A stretch of DNA of 64,000 bases, from positions 1,265,001 to 1,329,000 of the forward strand of contig JAPEHQ010000007.1 of NCBI GenBank assembly GCA_027405735.1. The letters run 5' to 3'. This DNA comes from Mucor racemosus. Its lineage: Eukaryota; Mucoromycota; Mucoromycetes; Mucorales; Mucoraceae. Within the stretch, counting starts at the first letter, position 1; the number at the start of each line of letters is the position of its first letter. The notes under the pieces are model-generated. The model ran no database searches. It was not told the origin of the DNA and saw only the letters and a list, made by a program, of their open reading frames with translations. This document shows, one piece after another, positions 58,938 through 64,000 of this stretch. The translations under genes were made by a program, and so were the position numbers.

Positions 58938-59030
58938 AGAATGAGTACTGAATCAGTTCTTCAACCGTATAATAAAAACAAGATACCGTTTACTTAGATA
59001 TAAAAGTATGGCCTTTTATATTGATTAAAA
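58938..59030 (+). repeat. R3 fragment
   Basis: Matches 37929-38020 (GAATGAGTA..TGAATCAGTTCTTCAAC, GTATAATAAAAACAAGATA). It begins exactly at the right end of the foldback, so the foldback abuts, or interrupted, an R3 copy. Confidence 0.6.
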
Positions 59031-59039
59031 AGATAACAA

Positions 59040-61530
59040 GATGCACATGGGCGCAACAAAAGAAACTGCACACGAGCATAACAAAAAGCCTGTATGTGTA
59101 GAATTATAGATTTCGTCCGTGTGTATGACATTAATCCCATGTGTGCATAATAGTAAAATTGCCCACAAGCATGTCATCAATCCCTATTTGTGCATAATAA
59201 CAAAATCTGACCATGAGCATAATAATGAGCTAATCGTATGGGCACAAATTGGTTTGCACATGAGCATCGTGCCGTTCTCGAAATTCCATTGAATTTTTTA
59301 CTGGAATAATGGATTTTTAAAGTACATTTGGATTTATTAATATATATTGAAGTGAACTAATAAGCTAGATTCCCATCATAAAATACCTAAATTAAATGTC
59401 ATCTCATTGGAACCATACTAACAAAGATAAGACTGTATAGTAAATAGACAATTTCATGAAGGTAGCAAGGGTATAATACTACTCGAATAAGAGACGTTAA
59501 AGTACTAAAGTAATGTGGGATACCCCAAATAAAAAACACAAAAAGTACATGCTTATCAAATAGAACAAGTGAGGGCTGTTCTGAAAGCATGATTGACAGA
59601 ATATATCTAAAGCACCGTTCTTGATCCACCAAATCAATAACCAAACAACCCAACATTTATACTTAAAAGCAATGGAATCATCGGCAATTGCAATACAATT
59701 ACCAGATAATAAATAATCACCAAATAATATAAATGGAGACGTAGAATAACCATTTTATTGCACATTATCCATATTTTAATAAAGAAGAATTTTAACAGTA
59801 TTCTTTTATCGCTTTTTTGTACCCACTTATTTTACTTTATATATTATATAGACAATAATACAATTCAATACATTGTTGATGTAAAGCAATATATGCAAGA
59901 GCCAATATATTTACGATTATCATCATTTGTAAATGTGGTTATAACTATAATGTTTACAGCAACAATGGTTTTTGCTCGAGCATAAACTTAAATAACACTT
60001 AATGCTTAAATTTATATACAAGCCAAATCTAAGATTATACTGTAGTTGTTATTTTATCACACATAAAATTTAAACAAATTAACCTTCTTTAAGCTTACTA
60101 TTTTAGTTTACAATTGTCAGCTGTAAAAAGATTTGTTTTTAAGTATACACTAGCTACGATCAAAACTATAGTTATTAGGCAAGACATTAGATTATTCTTT
60201 TTTTTTTGTTTCTATAGCATTTGAAATTTTATCACTTTTCTGGAACATTTCCTGGGTTTGTAGCCAGTTCTAGTTCTTTATTACATAGATATAAATATTA
60301 TTGTCTTCGATTTTATCTTGTAAATCTAGAAATACGTCCAACAATACAGTAGTAAATAATGATATTTGATCTTAGGGTGCGATTAAATGAAAATATCAGT
60401 CTCTGGTATAGGCTGTTACCTATATTAAAAACATTAGTGCCTTATGTTAATATGCATATTCAGATAAAAGAAAAAAATGCCAGCTTGATAGTCTGATATG
60501 CCTTGTCAAACGGTAAATAATATCCTTGGAATATGAAAACAAAAAGAAACAACACGCGTATAAAAGAATTTTTAAGGCCTTAAATTATTTAGCTTAATTA
60601 AAACCATGCTAAATTGCTCGTTTCAGCCAATGTAAAAGCAGCATTACAGCATGAACCACAAACTAAACAAAATAGTAGGCAACATCTTCTGTTATTATAG
60701 AAACATGCATTTTTCTACCAGAAAAACCGTCTTTTATATCAGCATATCTTACATTCATTAAAAAATTGGAAAAGTGAGCCCGTAGAGCGATGCCGTAATT
60801 GAGCATAGCAAGATAGAACGATTGAACGGCTAAGTCTCTTATACTATGGTATATCTAAGTTTTAGATAAAAAAGCGGTTTTTTTTCACTTTCTTATATTT
60901 AACCACATATGGTCTGAAAATTCAGTTTTTGTAGCGAACATTTTCGGGGCTCATTTTACCCTTACCAACACTCATGATTTTCATAAAAAAACAGAAAAAT
61001 CAAATTTTGATACCAAAATCAAGGTTTAAATATACTACATTGTGAGAGAAAATTGTCGGCATAGCTAATATGCATTTTATAAAAGCTTAATATTAAATGT
61101 TAAGTAATGAAAATTTGTACTTTTGGCCCAAAAACGGTTTTTTGATTAAAGGATTTTCATGTAATATTTTACAATAAAAATGTGTATTATTTTTTATTGA
61201 GCAAATAGAGCGCTAAATTCTGCATATGTGTATATTTTTTGTTTTCATAATTGGTAGTATAACTAACCCTAACTTTGCAAAATCAGAAAAAAAAATTTAA
61301 AAAATGTCAAAATTGATGATCTGGAGAAGAATAATTTTTAAAATTAACATTCCGCTTATAAGCCTTGTAAGACTTAAAAATAAGAGATTTTATAATACTT
61401 GAGAACTTTTTCAAGAATTAATGATGCTGTACCCACTTGATTCAAGCTTATTAATGTAAATATTTATACATGTTAATAGTGTGTGGCAGTTTATTTGATG
61501 ATGATATAGTCTTTATAATTATTAATTAAT
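59040..61530 (-). repeat. R1 repeat, copy D (longest)
   Basis: Inverted relative to copy A and collinear with it for almost 2 kb: 59040-60400 pairs with 19390-20190 plus extra DNA (59290-59990 has no counterpart in A), and 60400-61500 pairs with 18266-19390. Its 5' side (right) joins the dynein-like fragment at 61563. No transposase frame. Confidence 0.72.
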
Positions 61531-61562
61531 GCGCTAGAGGTGATTTATATTGAGTTTTATTC

Positions 61563-61815
61563 TTACCTATCATCCAATATCATAAACATACACATGGCCA
61601 TCACTGGAACCTATTGCCGCCTTTTTACCCTTTTTTTTGTCCAAAACCAATTTATCCAATGCTTTACCAGAACCAACTTAAGTACTTACAAATGGTTCCT
61701 TGGTATTTACATTCAAATTGTATAAATTAAATTGACTGGTTCCATCTACAGTAGTAATATCAAACGTATCATCAGCTCGCCTTATGATAAATGTCAATCT
61801 AAAATCAGAAGAGCA
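61563..61815 (-). pseudogene. Dynein intermediate chain-like WD40 fragment, copy D
   Basis: Minus strand reads DTFDITTVDGTSQFNLYNLNV then NTKEPFVST-stop-VGSGKALDKL, then KGKKAAIGSSDGHVYVYDIG and a stop. It retains more of the dynein intermediate-chain consensus than copy B in the first half. A run of A adds an out-of-frame or extra Lys stretch before GKK. Non-functional. Confidence 0.7.
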
Positions 61816-61934
61816 TCCTATTGTCACTGTTATAAGCTATGAAAAGCTTGATTTTTAATAATACAACAATTAAATAAAAGACAAAATGATAATAATCGCA
61901 TATGGTGAGTATTCAACATCTAGTTGATTTTAAT

Positions 61935-62105
61935 GATGAAGAATGCTTTTGAACCCTTTTGAAAATCCTCAAGCAAACACAACATCTTGGTCCTGTAATT
62001 TCTATCTATCAAAATGTTGCAATTTTTACCACACAATGAATGCACCTTTTATCTATCTTGACCTCGTTTTACATTGAGTATCTGCTTTTTACCAGTTATA
62101 TTTTC
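61935..62105 (+). pseudogene. Possible second dynein-like fragment, copy D
   Basis: Damaged copy of 51361-51522 (AACACAACATCTTGGTCCTG, TGAATGCACCTTTTATC). Stop codons interrupt it (for example before TCCTCAAGC and in the TTACATTGAG segment). Confidence 0.35.
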
Positions 62106-62477
62106 TCTGATTTATTAATATTCGGTCATATTTAACGATAGTGTATTAAATTACAATTTACTAGTATACTGTTGGTAGTTTTTTATTATTGCTTTAAAAA
62201 CTTGATCCTATTATTATTATTATTACCACTGATTATAATTGTCAAACTGATTGATTCATATAGTATATCATATTATTATTTCGCATTAGTAGAGATTATA
62301 CAATTGATATTTGCATTTAAAACTGGTGAATTGGAAAGTTGGTGTCTGTCTTTAGTTTGACGAATAATGCGTACTTTGGTTTTCCAGTATAGTTTATAAT
62401 TCTAGGTGTTTCTACTCCTAAAAACTGAATTTCCAAATAATGCAACTGCATCTGTTGAATATCACTTGAGTTTCTTC

Positions 62478-63014
62478 TGATTTATCGAAAGGTAAATCGT
62501 ATAAACTTAATCAAATGAAAAAGTACCGTTTCATTATGAGCTTCTAGAGGGGATTTATATACTAATTGAATGAGTGTATTAAATGTGAGTGATAATATAA
62601 TTAGAATGAGCATTTGGATATTGTGTGGATATATTGGAATCATGCTTCTATGATTCAATAGTAGCATGATGATAGACGCATGGAATATGACCGTGCTTGA
62701 CTTGCATGTTGAACATCATGGTTTGACAGATGTGTCGGTTTTCGAAGATATTAAACAGCCAATTTTGAAGCCAATTCTATTTCTAACTCACATTGAAATG
62801 TAATTCTTATAAATAGTCTTTTAAACCAAGACCTAGAAGCTCTTGGTTGTTCTTTCTTTTACCATTAGTTTTTCTAGTAATAAAGCCTATGTTCTCCACG
62901 ATAAATGTTACTAGTCTTTATTATTATTCTTTCTATAAATAAAATTGTATGTATCCATAAACTCTCAAGATGTTCTAAATTGGTAATTCGGTAATTCCTA
63001 ATTCTGATAGATCA
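62478..63014 (-). mobile_element. Solo LTR (family L1) split by a nested LTR, TSD TCTTC
   Basis: Plus-strand ends TGATTTATCG and CTGATAGATCA, flanked by TCTTC at 62473-62477 and 63015-63019. Without the nested insert and its duplicated 5 bp the unit is 297 bp, the same length as 38640-38936, to which it is nearly identical. Confidence 0.85.
62733..62967 (+). mobile_element. Nested solo LTR (family L2), 235 bp, TSD AGATG
   Basis: Starts TGTCGG and ends CTCTCA, with AGATG at 62728-62732 and 62968-62972. The copy at 38640-38936 preserves the empty site (GACAGATGTTCTAAATTGG), proving insertion. TTATAAATAG (about 62809) and AATAAAGCC (about 62879) give plus-strand sense. Typical of Ty3/Gypsy-like LTRs by size and ends; the internal region is lost. 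Confidence 0.85.
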
Positions 63015-63309
63015 TCTTCTGTGCGTTGTAGCTCATGTTATTATACTAACTCCCATTTTGGCAAATATTGCTTTACATTCATCCATATTCAAATTTTGTC
63101 TTGTACAGCTTAATATTAATGTGCTAACAATGAGTTTTGTTTATATTTCCATCAAAAATTTGCATTTTTTCAGAAAATTTGTACTACAAATCTCTGAAAA
63201 GCTCTATTATCATTTCCAAAAAGAAAAAATACACCTTAATTTGCTGCATTTCCCAAAATAGTAAATATATCATATTATATTATTATATAATAAATATATA
63301 TATATCACG

Positions 63310-63643
63310 CACTGCAACTAATTCTCACTGAATACGCAGGGAATACGCATCATGGTAAAACGAACATATTACCTTACAGTGGAATACGGTGTAATAATAC
63401 GCTCATATTATGGTGATGGAACTCGCATATTACATGCATACTCCAACGTTTTATTCAGCATTTTACGCTTTCTACAAGCTCTCTATATTAAATCTTTTTT
63501 TATTTGCTCATTTTGAAAATATTACCATTATATTAAAATGTTTTCAAATTTTTCATTGCTTACATAATTTTCTTTACACTAAAGAAAAATTTGGACGTAT
63601 TACCTGCAGGGAAAACAGGATAATACGGACTTTAGTTGCAGTG
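63310..63643. mobile_element. MITE-like unit 1 with 12-bp TIRs
   Basis: Begins CACTGCAACTAA and ends TTAGTTGCAGTG, exact inverted repeats. Internal words GAATACGCAGGGAATACGCA and CGTATTACCTGCAGGGAA recur near the two ends. About 334 bp, AT-rich, no coding frame. Confidence 0.65.
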
Positions 63644-63646
63644 TAT

Positions 63647-64000
63647 CACTGCAACTAATTCTCGCTGAATACGCAGGGAATACGCATGGTAAAACGAACA
63701 TATTACCTCCGTATTCAGTAAATGGTAATACGAACATATTACTTTACAGTGGAATACAGTGTAGTAATACGCTCATATTATGGTGATGGAACTCGCATAT
63801 TACATGCATACTCCAACGTTTTATTCAACATTTTACGTTTTCTACAGGCTCTCTATATTCTTAAACCTTTTTTTATTTGCTCATTTTGAAAATATTACCA
63901 TTATATTACAATGTTTTCAAATTTTTTCATTGCTTAAATAATTTTCTTTACGCTAAAAAAAAATCTGGGCGTATTACCTGCAGGGAATACGAGGGAATAC
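63647..64000. mobile_element. MITE-like unit 2, cut by the window edge
   Basis: Starts with the same CACTGCAACTAA three bases after unit 1 and follows it at roughly 90% identity, with a small extra stretch near 63705-63735 (CTCCGTATTCAGTAAATGG). The right end lies beyond the window. Confidence 0.65.

Noticed and set aside
1..64000. CRISPR arrays, operons or other prokaryotic systems
   Set aside because: No regularly spaced repeats with unique spacers and no prokaryotic gene organisation; the genes are spliced and fungal.

Overview
The window looks like a contig from an AT-rich, intron-rich early-diverging fungus, most likely Mucoromycota (Mucorales-like). The evidence is short GT-AG introns of about 50-80 nt, poly-Q/N tracts, fungal-only families (GT15/KTR mannosyltransferases, a Caf120/Skg3-type PH protein, a Sec9-type SNARE) and degenerate retroelements. 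No bacterial signatures (operons, Shine-Dalgarno sites, CRISPR) are visible. Gene models were spliced by eye, and every multi-exon model below closes in frame.

Left part (1.7-16.2 kb) is gene-dense: a hybrid histidine kinase (1886 aa model), succinate dehydrogenase Fe-S subunit, the COPII coat protein Sec24, a peroxisomal-type 2,4-dienoyl-CoA reductase with a 9-nt microexon, and a small heat-shock protein carrying an unusual array of Cys-Pro repeats. A 4.8 kb repeat-bearing gap (16.2-21.0 kb) follows.

Middle part (21.0-35.2 kb) holds an Erv2-like sulfhydryl oxidase, a small Q-rich hypothetical protein, a cluster of three KTR mannosyltransferase paralogues, proteasome subunit Rpn1, a Sec9/SNAP-25 SNARE and an aldo/keto reductase. 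Several of these (Sec24, Erv2, three KTRs, Sec9) serve the secretory pathway, but spacing and strand give no sign of co-transcription.

The 35.2-41.4 kb stretch is a transposon graveyard: solo LTRs with target-site duplications, a retroviral-type aspartic protease remnant, CAAGC-rich DNA, and then a tRNA-Thr(AGT). Three more genes follow: a GH5 endoglycoceramidase-like secreted hydrolase, the Caf120/Skg3-like PH protein and an R3HCC1L-like protein (to 49.2 kb).

The last 15 kb (49.2-64.0 kb) has no intact gene that I can support. It consists of copies of a repeat family (R1) that carries fragments resembling dynein intermediate chain, further solo LTRs (one nested inside another), a decayed gene with 21-bp (heptapeptide) repeats, a perfect 159-bp-arm inverted repeat, and head-to-tail units with terminal inverted repeats at the right edge. 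The most noteworthy items are the Cys-Pro-repeat heat-shock protein, the perfect foldback, the dynein-fragment-bearing repeat family and the heptad-repeat pseudogene.
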